Notes: generated by a model from the sequence alone, not told the origin. Positions 43,354-52,806 are shown, counted from the first letter of the stretch. The stretch is 64,000 nucleotides of DNA from Pseudoclavibacter helvolus (GCF_014191305.1 NZ_JACHWJ010000004.1:186001-250000), one strand, 5' to 3'. Numbers and translations are program-made.

Positions 43354-43388
43354 GATCCCGCCGCCGGCCTCGCGCCGACGGCGGGATC
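43354..43388 (+). terminator. hairpin terminator after the aldehyde dehydrogenase gene
   Basis: GATCCCGCCG (43354-43363) pairs with CGGCGGGATC (43379-43388), extendable inside; followed by GTCGTCTTCC. Confidence 0.6.
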
Positions 43389-43432
43389 GTCGTCTTCCGC
43401 CCCAGACGCCCCACCCCACCCCATCCCGAGGC

Positions 43433-43492
43433 GCAGAGTTGTGAGAGAGTGCTGCTCCTGTGCGGAGCAGCAGCACTTCGCCACAACTCTGC
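43433..43492. repeat. palindromic intergenic repeat, copy 2
   Basis: GCAGAGTTGTG (43433-43443) is the exact inverse of CACAACTCTGC (43482-43492), and an inner AGTGCTGCTCC/GGAGCAGCAGCACT stem lies within. It shares the TTGTG/CACAA ends and adjoining CTG with the repeats at 16894 and 44699. Confidence 0.55.
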
Positions 43493-43599
43493 TCCGCGCG
43501 CAGCGGCGCCCCGCGACGGGTCGGGCGACGAACGCCGCGGTTGTCCACAGCCGGTGAGCGCACTCGTCTCGGTTCCCGGATCGCTCCTAGCCTCGAGCG

Positions 43600-44679
43600 A
43601 TGGATGCAGGTGGCGGGCGCGATGCAGGCAAAGGCAGCCGACGAGGCGACGATGTTGGGCGTGCAACGGGACGCGAGCCACGCATCCCGTTGCCGAGTGA
43701 GCTTCGGTACTCCGCGTTCAGCGTCGCGGACGCTCGCGCGGCGGGGGTCTCCCGCGGACGTCTCAGGAACCGGACAGAGGGAAGGCCCTTCCATGGTGTG
43801 CGGGTTCCAGAGTTGCCGCACGACCCGGGAAAGATTGATCACCTGCTTGGCCCTCACGGTTCCCACGATGAGTTCGAGGCGCTGGCCCAGCGGATGCGAG
43901 ACCTCGACCGCAGCTATCTGCCGATCATGTCCGAGGGTCAGGCCTTCGGCGGTGTCTCAGCGGCACGTCTCTGTGGCCTCCCGCTGCCGCTCCGTCTGCT
44001 TCGGGACACGAGGGTGCATGTCATCGTGCCGAAGGGGCGAAATCCGCCGCGGGCGAGGGGCGTCTCGGCACGATCCGTTCCGGCGCGGTTCTGGAGCGTC
44101 CAGGCCTTGCGAGGAGCCAGCATCGCGTCACCTGAGCTCCTGTACTGTCTGCTGGCGCGCGATCTGAGCGTGCACGAACTCGTGCAGTTGGGCGACGCGC
44201 TGGTCTCCGAAGCAGGCAACTATCCTGGCCGCACGCTGCCGTGGGCGCTCACGAGCAGGGAGCGGCTGGTTTCGGCAGTCGACGCGTGGGCGGGATGCGC
44301 GGGGGCTGCGCGCCTGCGAGCGGCCACTGGTCTGCTTCGGGATGGCGTCGAATCGCCGTGGGAGACGATGACACGTCTGGTGCTCGTGGAGTCCGGCTAT
44401 CCGGAGCCTGCGGTGAACTTCCGGCTCATGTCGGGGGTGCGCAAGATTGCTCGCCTTGATCTCGCGGATCTGCGCGCACGCATCGCGTACGAGTACGACG
44501 GGGACGGCCATCGGAAGGACAAGCGCCAGTGGCGTCTTGATGTCACGCGCAGTCGCGAGATCCAGGGTGAGCGCTGGAGTCACGTCCGCCTCACGGTGGC
44601 CGATCTGGAGCCGGCCACCAGTTTGGAGGCGTTCACGTCTTACGCGCACCGACTCCGGGCGGAGCGGCTTGCCGAATGA
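43600..44679 (+). CDS. Vsr-like (DUF559-type) endonuclease-fold protein, function unknown
   Basis: 359 residues. N-terminal region (LPSELRYSAFSVADARAAGV, SRGRLRNR, PFHGVRVP) resembles the AbiEi-like helix-turn-helix heads common in actinobacteria. The C-terminal 100 residues match the Vsr/DUF559 fold: IAYEYDGDGHRKDKRQWRLD, then SREIQGERWSHVRLTVADL. The EYDG Glu/Asp and the later Asp/Arg would form a PD-(D/E)xK-like site. Whether it cleaves DNA is unknown. A broken paralogue lies at 31378-31790. Flanked on both sides by palindromic repeats. Confidence 0.75.
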   Translation: MDAGGGRDAGKGSRRGDDVGRATGREPRIPLPSELRYSAFSVADARAAGVSRGRLRNRTEGRPFHGVRVPELPHDPGKIDHLLGPHGSHDEFEALAQRMRDLDRSYLPIMSEGQAFGGVSAARLCGLPLPLRLLRDTRVHVIVPKGRNPPRARGVSARSVPARFWSVQALRGASIASPELLYCLLARDLSVHELVQLGDALVSEAGNYPGRTLPWALTSRERLVSAVDAWAGCAGAARLRAATGLLRDGVESPWETMTRLVLVESGYPEPAVNFRLMSGVRKIARLDLADLRARIAYEYDGDGHRKDKRQWRLDVTRSREIQGERWSHVRLTVADLEPATSLEAFTSYAHRLRAERLAE

Positions 44680-44698
44680 CGTGCGCCCGGGGAACAGC

Positions 44699-44748
44699 GT
44701 TGTGGCAAAGCGTCGTCAGCGTTCGGCGGAGAGGCAAGTTCCCACAAC
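44699..44748. repeat. palindromic intergenic repeat, copy 3
   Basis: GTTGTGG (44699-44705) and CCACAAC (44742-44748), followed by TTTGCAG, between convergent Vsr-like and nei genes. Less symmetric inside than copies 1 and 2 but with the same ends and tail. Confidence 0.5.
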
Positions 44749-44807
44749 TTTGCAGCGAGAGCGGGGCGGGTCGGGAGCGGGGCGGGTCGGGAGCGGGGAC
44801 GGGGCGG

Positions 44808-45581
44808 TCACGGCGAGGGCTGGCAACTGGGGCACCAGGCGGCGACGCGCTCCCGGCCCTGGAGGCCGCGCTGGATGCGAGTCCCGCAGCGCAGACACGG
44901 CTTGCCGTACCTGCCGTAGACGTACGTGCGCTTGCCTGGTCGCAGGTCGCCGGTGGTCGTGCGCTCGACGCGGTCGCGGTTCGCGACTATGAGCTTGTGG
45001 GCGAGGTCGACCAGGCGGTCGAGGTTGCCTGCCCCGGAGACGGGGGTGTGCGGATGCAGGCCGCGCAGAAAAAGAAGCTCGGTCACGTACACGTTGCCGA
45101 GACCCGCGAGGTTGCGCTGCTCGAGAAGTGCGCCCGCGAGTTCGGCACCCGGGTCGCGGCGCAGATTTGCGACGGCAAGCTTCGAATCCCAGCTGGCGCC
45201 GAGCAGGTCGGGGCCGAGGTGGCCAACGGCATCCTCTTCGTCCTCGCGGGCCAGCATCTCCACGACGGGGAGCTCGAACCCGACGGCGGTGCCGGCCGCC
45301 GTGCCGAGCACTGCCCTCGCGAGGTAGTCGGGCCGCGGCCATCTGCCGCCGACGAGGACGAGCTGCCAGCTGCCATCCATGCCGAGGTGAGTGTGCAGCG
45401 TGTGCTCGCCGATGCGGGTCAGGATGTGCTTCCCGCGGGGCACGACCTCGTCAACCGTGAGGCCGGCGAGGTCGAGCGCGGCGTATTTCGGCACGCGCAG
45501 TTCGAATCGCGTCAGCTCCCGGCCCGCGAGTGCGCGGCTCAGTCGCGTTGCCGCGCGATAGACGGTGTCACCTTCCGGCAT
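44808..45581 (-). CDS. nei: Fpg/Nei-family DNA glycosylase/AP lyase
   Basis: 257 residues. MPEGDTVYRAA gives the catalytic Pro2-Glu3 (after Met removal) of Nei-type enzymes; VVPRGKHIL has the beta-clamp Lys, RNLAGLGNVYVTELLF is the H2TH helix, and CLRCGT with CPSC form the zinc finger. Removes oxidised bases and nicks the abasic site. ATG at 45581 overlaps the pentapeptide-repeat gene by 14 nt. Nei next to Lhr is a known actinobacterial pairing. Confidence 0.9.
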   Translation of the reverse strand: MPEGDTVYRAATRLSRALAGRELTRFELRVPKYAALDLAGLTVDEVVPRGKHILTRIGEHTLHTHLGMDGSWQLVLVGGRWPRPDYLARAVLGTAAGTAVGFELPVVEMLAREDEEDAVGHLGPDLLGASWDSKLAVANLRRDPGAELAGALLEQRNLAGLGNVYVTELLFLRGLHPHTPVSGAGNLDRLVDLAHKLIVANRDRVERTTTGDLRPGKRTYVYGRYGKPCLRCGTRIQRGLQGRERVAAWCPSCQPSP

Positions 45582-46260
45582 CACGCACCTCGATGCCCAG
45601 GTGCGCGGCGAGGTGCGGAGCAAGCGCATCGAGCTGTGACGGCGTGACCGTGACGCCGCGGAGCCCTTCGAGTCCCGTGATGGTCGAGAACTCGAGGCCC
45701 CGCAGGTCGACGTGCTCGAGGCGTGCGCCCGTGAGATCGAGGATGCCGGTGCGGCTCTCCGTGAACGCCACGCGCTTGGCCGTCGCGCCGCCGAGGTCGA
45801 TCTCGTCGAAGGCGCAGTCCGCGAACCGCACGTCGGTGAGCGTCGCGCCGCGCAGGTTGACGTAGCCGAGGCGGTTGTCGCGGAACTCGACGTTCTGGAA
45901 GTCGGACTCGTGCAGGTCTGCGGAGCCGAGCCGAGATGCCGTCCAGCTGACGGACCTGAACGACTGGCGCTGCCCCTCGACGACGGGCACTTCGACGCGC
46001 TCGAGCACGCACTCGCTCACGCGCCCCGAGTGGAGCAGGAGTCTGCGGGCGGTGAGGCCCTCGATGCGGCATTCGGAGAAGGTCACGCCAGCGGCATCGA
46101 TCTCCTCGCCGCGCACGTCGGTGAAGTGCTGCAGCTCGTGGACGCGGGCCGTCGCGAACTCCACGGCCCGGGCCTCGTCCAGCTCCGGCAGGAACGGCGC
46201 CTCGATCCTCGCCTCGGTACCGCCGGCCCTGTTGCTTCGCCGTCCACGTGCTGCTGCCAA
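45568..46260 (-). CDS. pentapeptide-repeat protein
   Basis: 230 residues. After a basic N-terminus, about residues 55-200 follow the A(D/N)LxX-type five-residue periodicity (SADLHESDFQNVEFRDN, LRGATLTDVRFADCAFDEID, LTGARLEHVDLRGLEF), which folds as a quadrilateral beta-helix. Such proteins can mimic DNA (Qnr/MfpA protect gyrase), but no such function is shown here. TTG start at 46260 supported by GGAAGG 7 nt upstream. Sits between lhr (27 nt upstream) and nei (overlapping), so co-transcribed with DNA-repair genes. Confidence 0.82.
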   Translation of the reverse strand: MAAARGRRSNRAGGTEARIEAPFLPELDEARAVEFATARVHELQHFTDVRGEEIDAAGVTFSECRIEGLTARRLLLHSGRVSECVLERVEVPVVEGQRQSFRSVSWTASRLGSADLHESDFQNVEFRDNRLGYVNLRGATLTDVRFADCAFDEIDLGGATAKRVAFTESRTGILDLTGARLEHVDLRGLEFSTITGLEGLRGVTVTPSQLDALAPHLAAHLGIEVRDAGR

Positions 46261-46287
46261 TGCGTTGCCTTCCGTCGTTGTTGGGGT

Positions 46288-49200
46288 TCAGTTGCCTGGT
46301 CGCATCCGCAGGCCGCGGGTCGTGAGTGAGAACCCGCCCTCCTGCAGCATGCTGGCGAGCGGTGTCTCAAGGACAAACGTGCCGTCGACGCGCTCGATCA
46401 CGAGGTTCGGGATGCGCGCCCGCCGCACGGTCTCGGCGAGGGAGCGCGCGGCGGCGCGCAGCACCTCGTCGGAGTCGGTGAAGGTGAGCAGCGTCTTGCC
46501 GCCTCGCTCGACGTACAGGGCAAGCTCGCCGTCGATCATCGTGACGAGCCCGCCTGCTTTCCTCCCCGGCCGGTGCTTGGTCTGCGACTCCTCGGCCTCT
46601 GGCCAGGCAAGGGCCGCTCCGTACGGATTCGCCGGGTCGGTCGCCGCGAGCGTGAGGGTCTCAAAGCGTTTCTCGGCGTCGAGCTCGTTCGTGAAGCTCC
46701 GCAGCCGGTCGACGGCGCCGACCGTCGAGAACTGGGCCGCGCCGAGCTTCTCGATGAAGTAGCCTCGCCGCGCCTTTCCTGACTCCTCGAAGCGGGCGAG
46801 TACGCGATACACAAGGGCGAACCCGCCGAGGATTTCCTCCGCCATGACGCTTCCGCGGGTCACGATGCCGTAGCGGTCGAGCAGCAGGTCGCCGATCGCG
46901 AGGCCTCGCTCGGTTGCGTCGCTCACGCCGTGTAGCCCGAGGGTCCAGCGCCCGCTCGTGTGGGGCTGCGACGCGGCTGGGCGCTGGGCTGCGAAGGCGG
47001 ATGCAGTGGGGCTGCCCGCCGACTCGGTCGGCGCCATGGCGACGCGGCCTCGGTACAGCCTGCCTCGTGCGGCTCGGCTCGGGGCTCGGTGCGCCGAGGT
47101 GCTCGCCGCGCCCGGCCCACCTGAGAGGAGAGCGCGCAAGGGAGCGAGGGTGTCGTTGGTTACGCGGCCTTGCCACACGAGCGCCCACAGCGCGTCGGAG
47201 AGCTCGCGGTCGCTGATGGACTCGGGCTCGAGCATGAGCCGCACGTGCCTGGAGAGCTGGGGGAAGAAGCCTGGGCCAGACCCGGCCAGGGCGTCGAGGA
47301 TGTGCCTGCCGCGCGCGTCCGGTTCGCCTTCCGGCTGGTCCGGCAGAGTGAGGTGCGCCGTGTCGGCGAGGTGCAGACTGACCCAGCCGTCGCTCGAGCC
47401 GATCGCGCCGTGACCTCGCCACAGGACCTCTCCCGCGGTCGTGAGCTCGTCGAGCATGCTCGGGTGGTAATCGCGGACCCGGGCGGGGAGGACGAGGCTC
47501 TCGAGCGCCGATGCCGGAACGGGCACCCCCGCGAGCTGGTCAATGACCGTGATGAGCCCGTCGATGCCGCGGAGGTCGCCCCCGACGTGCTGCCAAGCGG
47601 GCAGGAACCTCGCGAAGGCTGCGTGGTCGACTGGCTCGATCTCACTGCGGAGCGCCGCGAGGGAACGGGAGCGGAGCCGCTTGAGCACGGTCTCGTCGAC
47701 CCACTCGGAGCCCTCGCGGTCTGGCCGGAACTCGCCCTCGACGACGCGGCGGGCGAGCTCAAGGCGCGTAAGGGCTTCGCGAACCACGGCCTGGCCTGTG
47801 CCGTAGCGCTCGGCGACCTCGGCGACCGAGAAGGGGCCGTGCGAGCGCGCATAGCGCGAGACGAGGTCACCGACCGGGTCTTCGACGGGGTCGACGAACG
47901 CGACGGGGACGCCGATGGGCAGCGCCACGCCGAGGGCGTCACGCAGTCTGCTCGCGTCCTCGATGGCGGCGATGCGCTCGACACCTGCGATGCGCACACG
48001 CAGGGCCCGCTTCGCAGCCACGAGCTCCGCGGCGTACTGCTCGGCGAGCTCGACGCTCGCGCTTGGGCGCTCCTCGGGAGGTCGCGTCTCGTCGGCCGCA
48101 TCGTGCTCGGGTTCGTCGCCGCGCAGGCGTTCTGCGATCTCCTCCACGCTGATCGGGCCCAGTACCCGCAGCAGGTCGGCAACACCCTCGGCGTCGCGCG
48201 CCCGGCGGTCTGGCGCGGTGCGTTGCAGCTCGGCTTCGAGCTGGGCGATGACCTTGGCGTCGAGCAGCTCTCGCAGCTCGACGCGGCCGAGGAGGTCGGC
48301 GAGGAGGCTCGTGTCGAGCGCCAGGGCGGCTGCGCGGCGTTCGGCGAGCGGGCTGTCGCCCTCATACATGAACGCGCCGACGTAGCCGAACAGCAGCGTG
48401 CGGGCGAAGGGCGAGGCCTGTTCGGTCGTGACATCCACGAGGCGCACTTCGCGCCCCGCGATGCGCTTCGCGAGGTCGACAAGCGCGTCCAGGTCGTAGA
48501 CGTCGTGCAGTACCTCGCGCACGGCCTCGAGGATGATTGGGAAGGTCGGGTACTGCTTCGCGACGTCGAGCAGCTGCGCCGCCTTCTGCCGTTGCTGCCA
48601 CAGCGGCGAGCGCTTGCCCGGGTTGAGTCGTGGGAGGAGGAGGGCGCGGGCGGCGGCCTCACGGAAGCGTGACGCGAAGAGCGCGGAGCCGCCCACCTCT
48701 CGCGCCACGATCTGCTCGATCTCGTCGGCCTCGAGAACAAACAGCTCGGCGCCCGGTGGCTCGGCGTCGCCCTCTGGGATACGCACGATGATGCCGTCGT
48801 CGCTTGCGACGACCCCGCCGTCGATCCCGTAGCGGTCGCGGATACGCGCGGCGACGATGAGGCCCCACGGCGAGTGCACGGGTGAGCCGTACGGCGAGTG
48901 CAGGATGATCCGCCAGTCGCCGAGTTCGTCCTTCGTGCGTTCGACGATGAGCGTGTGGTCGCTCGGGACCTGGCCGGTGGCGTCCTGCTGTTCACGCACG
49001 TAGGCGACCGCATTCTGCACGGCGTTCTCGTCCATGAGGGTCGAAAGCGCCTCGGGTACCTCACCCTTCGCGGCGATCTCCCTCGTGATGGCGCCGATCG
49101 CCTGGCCGAGTTCGGATGGCCGTCCGAGTGCGTCGCCCGTCCAGAACGGGAGGCGGCCCGGCTGCCCGTAGGCCGGGGTCACGAGCACGCGGTCGAAGGT

Positions 49201-51174
49201 GATCTCGGCGATGCGCCAGCTCGTCGCGCCGAGCGCGAAGATGTCGCCGACGCGGGACTCGTAGACCATCTCCTCGTCGAGCTCGCCGACGCGCCTCGGG
49301 CCGCGCTGCGCGTCGGAGTCCTCGGAGCCGGCGAGGAAGACGCCGAAGAGCCCGCGGTCGGGGATCGTCCCGCCTGAGGTCACGGCCAGGCGCGCGGCCC
49401 CCGGCCGCCCCGTCAGCGTGCCCAGGTCCCGGTCCCAGACGAGACGGGGGCGAAGCTCGGAGAACTGGTCTGACGGGTACTTGCCAGAAAGGAGGTCGAG
49501 GGTCGCGTCGAACAGGGGGCGCGAGAGCGAGGTGAACGGGGCGGATCGGCGGACGAGGTCGAACCACTCCTCGACGTCGAGGTCCTCGATGGCCGCCGCC
49601 GCGATGGTCTGCTGCGCCAGCACGTCGAGCGGGTTGGCGAGCACCCGCATCCGCTCGATCTGCCCCGTCACCATGCGGGACGCGAGCACGGAGGAGTGCA
49701 GCACGTCCGCCCGGTGCTTGGGGAAGATCGTGCCCTCTGAGGTCTCACCCACCTGGTGGCCCGCGCGGCCCACGCGCTGGAGCCCGCTCGCGACCGAGGG
49801 AGGCGACTCGACCTGCACAACGAGGTCGACATCGCCCATGTCGATGCCGAGCTCGAGGCTGGAGGTCGCGACGACGCAGCGCAGAGTGCCGCTCTTGAGG
49901 GCGTTCTCGACCTCGGCGCGCGACTCCTTCGACACCGAGCCGTGGTGGGCGCGCGCGAACGACAGCGGGGCACCGGCGGACTGACCCGCCTGCCCCATCG
50001 ATACTGCCGGCGGGCGCTTCGGGTCGGCGCTGGGGCGAACGCTGTGGTCGCCGGACGACCAGCGCACCCCTGGGGCCGCGGCGCTGTAGGGGTCGGGGTC
50101 GGGGTCGGATACTCCCTCGAGTGCCGGGGCATCCGCAGTCGCCCGTTCCTCCGCGATCTCGTTGAGCCGCGCCGTGAGGCGCTCCGCGAGGCGCCTGGAG
50201 TTAACGAACACGATCGTGGAGCGGTGAGACTCGACGACGTCGGCGATCGCCTCCTCGATGTGCGGCCACACCGAGCCACTTTCCTCGGCGTCGCCAGCAG
50301 GGTCGCGCAGCGAGCCAGCGGCTGCGCCAGCCTCGAAGTCGGCGAAGGGGTCGGCGTCGGTCGTGGCACCGGATGCGTCTGCCGACGTCGGCGTCGCAGC
50401 CCCCGCCCTCGTCATGCCTATGTCGCTCAGGTCTTCGACCGGCACGCGCACCTCGAGCTTGAAGGTCTTCGTGCTCGGGGGAGCGACGACCTTGACGGGC
50501 GCGTTGCCCGCGAGGAACCTGGACATCTCGTCGAGGGGCCGGACGGTCGCCGAGAGCCCGATGCGCTGCGCGGGCCGCTCGAGCAGGGCGTCGAGTCGCT
50601 CGAGCGTGAGCGCCATATGCGCGCCGCGCTTGCTCGAGGCGACCGCGTGCACTTCGTCGATGATGACGGTCGTCACGCCCGTCAGCGTCTTCCTCGCTTG
50701 CGACGTGAGCATGAGGTACAGCGACTCTGGAGTCGTGATGAGGATGTCTGGCGGGTTGCGCAGCTGCTGCCTGCGCTCCGTCGGACTCGTGTCACCCGAG
50801 CGCACGCCCACGCGGATGTCCGGCGCTACAGCCCCGAGTCGCCTCGCTGTCTGCGTGATGCCGACGAGGGGCGAGTGCAGGTTCCGCTCGACATCGACGC
50901 CAAGCGCTTTGAGTGGCGACAGGTACACGACTCGCGTGCGACGCTCCGCGCTCGCTTCCTTGCTCTGCGCGCCACGCTCGGCGGCCAGCTGGTCGATCGC
51001 CCAGAGGAAGGCGCTCAGCGTCTTGCCAGAGCCCGTCGGCGCCACGACCAGGGTGTGGTGCCCATCGGCGATCTCGCGCCACGACGCCTCCTGCACGGCC
51101 GTCGGGCCGACGAAGGCGCCGCGGAACCACTCCCGTGTGGCGGGGGAGAACGCGTCGAGCGCGGTCGATTCAGG
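46288..51174 (-). CDS. lhr: Lhr-type ATP-dependent DNA helicase
   Basis: 1628 residues. Superfamily 2 core in the first 600: APTGSGKTLSAFLWAIDQL (Walker A), STLKALG-like SPLKALGVDVERNL, IDEVHAVASSKRG (DEVH box), GLSATVRPL, SSLELGIDMGDVDLVV and QRVGRAGHQVG. Then the winged-helix and Lhr-specific C-terminal domains (LFGYVGAFMYEGDSPLAERR). Moves 3'-5' on single-stranded DNA and unwinds hybrids in repair. Pro/Ala/Ser-rich inserts occur near residues 390-430 and 1390-1440. ATG at 51174 used; an ATG at 51207 with AAGG is possible. First gene of lhr-pentapeptide-nei. Confidence 0.92.
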   Translation of the reverse strand, partial: PESTALDAFSPATREWFRGAFVGPTAVQEASWREIADGHHTLVVAPTGSGKTLSAFLWAIDQLAAERGAQSKEASAERRTRVVYLSPLKALGVDVERNLHSPLVGITQTARRLGAVAPDIRVGVRSGDTSPTERRQQLRNPPDILITTPESLYLMLTSQARKTLTGVTTVIIDEVHAVASSKRGAHMALTLERLDALLERPAQRIGLSATVRPLDEMSRFLAGNAPVKVVAPPSTKTFKLEVRVPVEDLSDIGMTRAGAATPTSADASGATTDADPFADFEAGAAAGSLRDPAGDAEESGSVWPHIEEAIADVVESHRSTIVFVNSRRLAERLTARLNEIAEERATADAPALEGVSDPDPDPYSAAAPGVRWSSGDHSVRPSADPKRPPAVSMGQAGQSAGAPLSFARAHHGSVSKESRAEVENALKSGTLRCVVATSSLELGIDMGDVDLVVQVESPPSVASGLQRVGRAGHQVGETSEGTIFPKHRADVLHSSVLASRMVTGQIERMRVLANPLDVLAQQTIAAAAIEDLDVEEWFDLVRRSAPFTSLSRPLFDATLDLLSGKYPSDQFSELRPRLVWDRDLGTLTGRPGAARLAVTSGGTIPDRGLFGVFLAGSEDSDAQRGPRRVGELDEEMVYESRVGDIFALGATSWRIAEITFDRVLVTPAYGQPGRLPFWTGDALGRPSELGQAIGAITREIAAKGEVPEALSTLMDENAVQNAVAYVREQQDATGQVPSDHTLIVERTKDELGDWRIILHSPYGSPVHSPWGLIVAARIRDRYGIDGGVVASDDGIIVRIPEGDAEPPGAELFVLEADEIEQIVAREVGGSALFASRFREAAARALLLPRLNPGKRSPLWQQRQKAAQLLDVAKQYPTFPIILEAVREVLHDVYDLDALVDLAKRIAGREVRLVDVTTEQASPFARTLLFGYVGAFMYEGDSPLAERRAAALALDTSLLADLLGRVELRELLDAKVIAQLEAELQRTAPDRRARDAEGVADLLRVLGPISVEEIAERLRGDEPEHDAADETRPPEERPSASVELAEQYAAELVAAKRALRVRIAGVERIAAIEDASRLRDALGVALPIGVPVAFVDPVEDPVGDLVSRYARSHGPFSVAEVAERYGTGQAVVREALTRLELARRVVEGEFRPDREGSEWVDETVLKRLRSRSLAALRSEIEPVDHAAFARFLPAWQHVGGDLRGIDGLITVIDQLAGVPVPASALESLVLPARVRDYHPSMLDELTTAGEVLWRGHGAIGSSDGWVSLHLADTAHLTLPDQPEGEPDARGRHILDALAGSGPGFFPQLSRHVRLMLEPESISDRELSDALWALVWQGRVTNDTLAPLRALLSGGPGAASTSAHRAPSRAARGRLYRGRVAMAPTESAGSPTASAFAAQRPAASQPHTSGRWTLGLHGVSDATERGLAIGDLLLDRYGIVTRGSVMAEEILGGFALVYRVLARFEESGKARRGYFIEKLGAAQFSTVGAVDRLRSFTNELDAEKRFETLTLAATDPANPYGAALAWPEAEESQTKHRPGRKAGGLVTMIDGELALYVERGGKTLLTFTDSDEVLRAAARSLAETVRRARIPNLVIERVDGTFVLETPLASMLQEGGFSLTTRGLRMRPGN

Positions 51175-51303
51175 CATGAGGACAACAGAACCACACACCA
51201 CCGACATCAGCCTTCAGGGGGACGGGATCAGCCTCCCGAGGGACGAGCATTCAGCCGGCATGGGCGAAGCTGGATGCACCACGTTCTGAAGGAGTGATCT
51301 CAC

Positions 51304-51483
51304 ATGAAGCGTCTTGTCCGCCCCCGTAGCGGCCGCGTCATCGCCGGTGTCTGCGCGGGTATCGCGCAGCGATTCGGCTGGTCGCCGTTTGTCGTCCGCC
51401 TGCTCACTGTCCTCTCGGTGCTCATCCCCGGCCCGCAGGTCATCATCTACCTGGCGCTCTGGCTGCTCATCCCGAACGACTAG
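51304..51483 (+). CDS. PspC-domain small membrane protein
   Basis: 59 residues: MKRLVRPRSGRVIAGVCAGI followed by AQRFGWSPFVVRLLTVLSVL and a second hydrophobic segment ending LALWLLIPND. This is the PspC core of phage-shock/envelope-stress proteins, with one amphipathic and one membrane helix. ATG at 51304 with GAAGGAG upstream. Divergent from lhr. Too short for common gene-finding cut-offs. Confidence 0.85.
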   Translation: MKRLVRPRSGRVIAGVCAGIAQRFGWSPFVVRLLTVLSVLIPGPQVIIYLALWLLIPND

Positions 51484-51539
51484 AGCCGAACGGGAGCCGG
51501 CCGAGAGGCCGACCCCGAGCGTTCGATTCCGAGATCGAG

Positions 51540-52253
51540 CTAGGCGAGCACCCGCTCGAGGAACGCCGCCATGAGCTGCAGCTCGGTCTCGGAGACCGCG
51601 TGTGCGAGGCCCGCCTCGACGTAGATCTCTGCGTTGACGTGGGCCTCAAGCCATGCTGCCGTGTGCTCGACGGCGAGCGCGGGGATGACGGTGTCGGTGT
51701 CGCCTCGACCCCAGAAGACCGGCGGGCGGGTCTGCGCGAGTTCGGCGTCGCCGGCGACTGTGCCAACGGCGACTAGCCCGGAGAGCAGCAGCGCGCCCGC
51801 GAAGGCAGACGGGCGGTGACGAAGCGCCTGCATTGCGACGATGCCGCCCTGCGAGTAGCCGAGCAGTGCCACGGGCGCGCCAGAGGAAAACACTCCCAGG
51901 CCATCGAGCAGAGCCAGGACGGCATCCGCCGCCTCGTTTGCGCCGTTCTCGACCCCGACCAGAGCGTCGGCGTCGACCGCGACCTCCCCGGTCGCAGGGT
52001 CGGCGAAGCGCAACGGGAACCACTCGCGCCCGCCCTCTGGTTGCACGTGCGGCGCTGGCACGGAGACGTAGCGGAACGCGCCGGGCATGTGCCTCGTCAG
52101 GTCGAAGATGTCGGTGCCGTCTGCCCCGTAGCCGTGCAGTCCCACGACGATCGGGACGGCGCTGGTACCTGCGTCTGCGGCGTCACCGCCGCGCCAGAGG
52201 AGGGTGGTCGGGTCGATACCTGTGGATGCTGTGCTCACCCGGGAAACATACAT
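51540..52253 (-). CDS. alpha/beta-hydrolase (carboxylesterase/phospholipase type)
   Basis: About 237 residues. IVVGLHGYGADGTDIFDLTR forms the oxyanion region, LLGYSQGGIVAMQAL holds the Ser nucleophile, VFWGRGDTDTVIP the Asp, and GLAHAVSETELQLM the His. YpfH/esterase-like, no signal peptide, so a cytosolic ester hydrolase of unknown substrate. Start at ATG 52253 or GTG 52238; the frame open to 52430 overlaps the divergent NUDIX gene and is not used. Confidence 0.87.
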   Translation of the reverse strand: MYVSRVSTASTGIDPTTLLWRGGDAADAGTSAVPIVVGLHGYGADGTDIFDLTRHMPGAFRYVSVPAPHVQPEGGREWFPLRFADPATGEVAVDADALVGVENGANEAADAVLALLDGLGVFSSGAPVALLGYSQGGIVAMQALRHRPSAFAGALLLSGLVAVGTVAGDAELAQTRPPVFWGRGDTDTVIPALAVEHTAAWLEAHVNAEIYVEAGLAHAVSETELQLMAAFLERVLA

Positions 52254-52269
52254 GGTCCACAATGGGGTC

Positions 52270-52806
52270 ATGACGGTGCGCACTCCTGATCCCGAGTCCG
52301 GCTGGATGAACGACGACGAGCTCGCGCTCGTGCGGCGTCGCGTGCCGATGCTGTATGTCGAGGCCATCCCGGTACGTGTCGACGCCTCCGGCAAGGTCGA
52401 GCACCTCGGCGTGCTGCTGCGCGCCGACAATCAGGGCGTCATGACGCGCTCGTTCGTCTCTGGCCGAGTGCAGTACGGCGAGTCGATCCGGGATGCGCTG
52501 CTGCGGCACCTGGAGAAGGACCTCGGCACGATGGCGTTCCCGGCTCTGCCGCAGGCGCTTTCGCCCTTCACCGTCGCGGAGTTCTCGCCGATGCCGGGCT
52601 CCGGCCTCTTCGACTCGCGCCAGCACGCGGTTGCGCTCGAGTTCATCGTGCCGGTCGCGGGGGAGTGCAACCCGCGCCAGGACGCGCTGGAGATCACCTG
52701 GCTGACCCCGCAGCAGGCCCTCGACCCCGACCTCCTCGAGGAGCTCGAGGGTGGACGCGGCCACGTGCTTCGCACGGCGATCGGCCACCTCGGCCTCTGG
52801 CCGTAG
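52270..52806 (+). CDS. NUDIX-related DUF4916 protein
   Basis: 178 residues. VRRRVPMLYVEAIPVRVDAS, HLGVLLRADNQGVMTRSFVS, GRVQYGESIRDALLRHLEKD, matching the actinobacterial DUF4916 branch of NUDIX proteins. The canonical GX5EX7REUXEEXGU box is weakened (GESIRDALLRHLEKDLG), so pyrophosphatase activity is uncertain. ATG at 52270; only 17 nt separate it from the divergent esterase start, leaving little room for a leader. Confidence 0.8.
   Translation: MTVRTPDPESGWMNDDELALVRRRVPMLYVEAIPVRVDASGKVEHLGVLLRADNQGVMTRSFVSGRVQYGESIRDALLRHLEKDLGTMAFPALPQALSPFTVAEFSPMPGSGLFDSRQHAVALEFIVPVAGECNPRQDALEITWLTPQQALDPDLLEELEGGRGHVLRTAIGHLGLWP

Noticed and set aside
41781-43484. 567-codon frame antisense to the aldehyde dehydrogenase
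   Set aside because: Codon-mirrored shadow of a well-conserved enzyme, with no recognisable motif.
49756-51297. 513-codon plus-strand frame over lhr
   Set aside because: Lies opposite the conserved helicase motifs; composition is that of a shadow frame.
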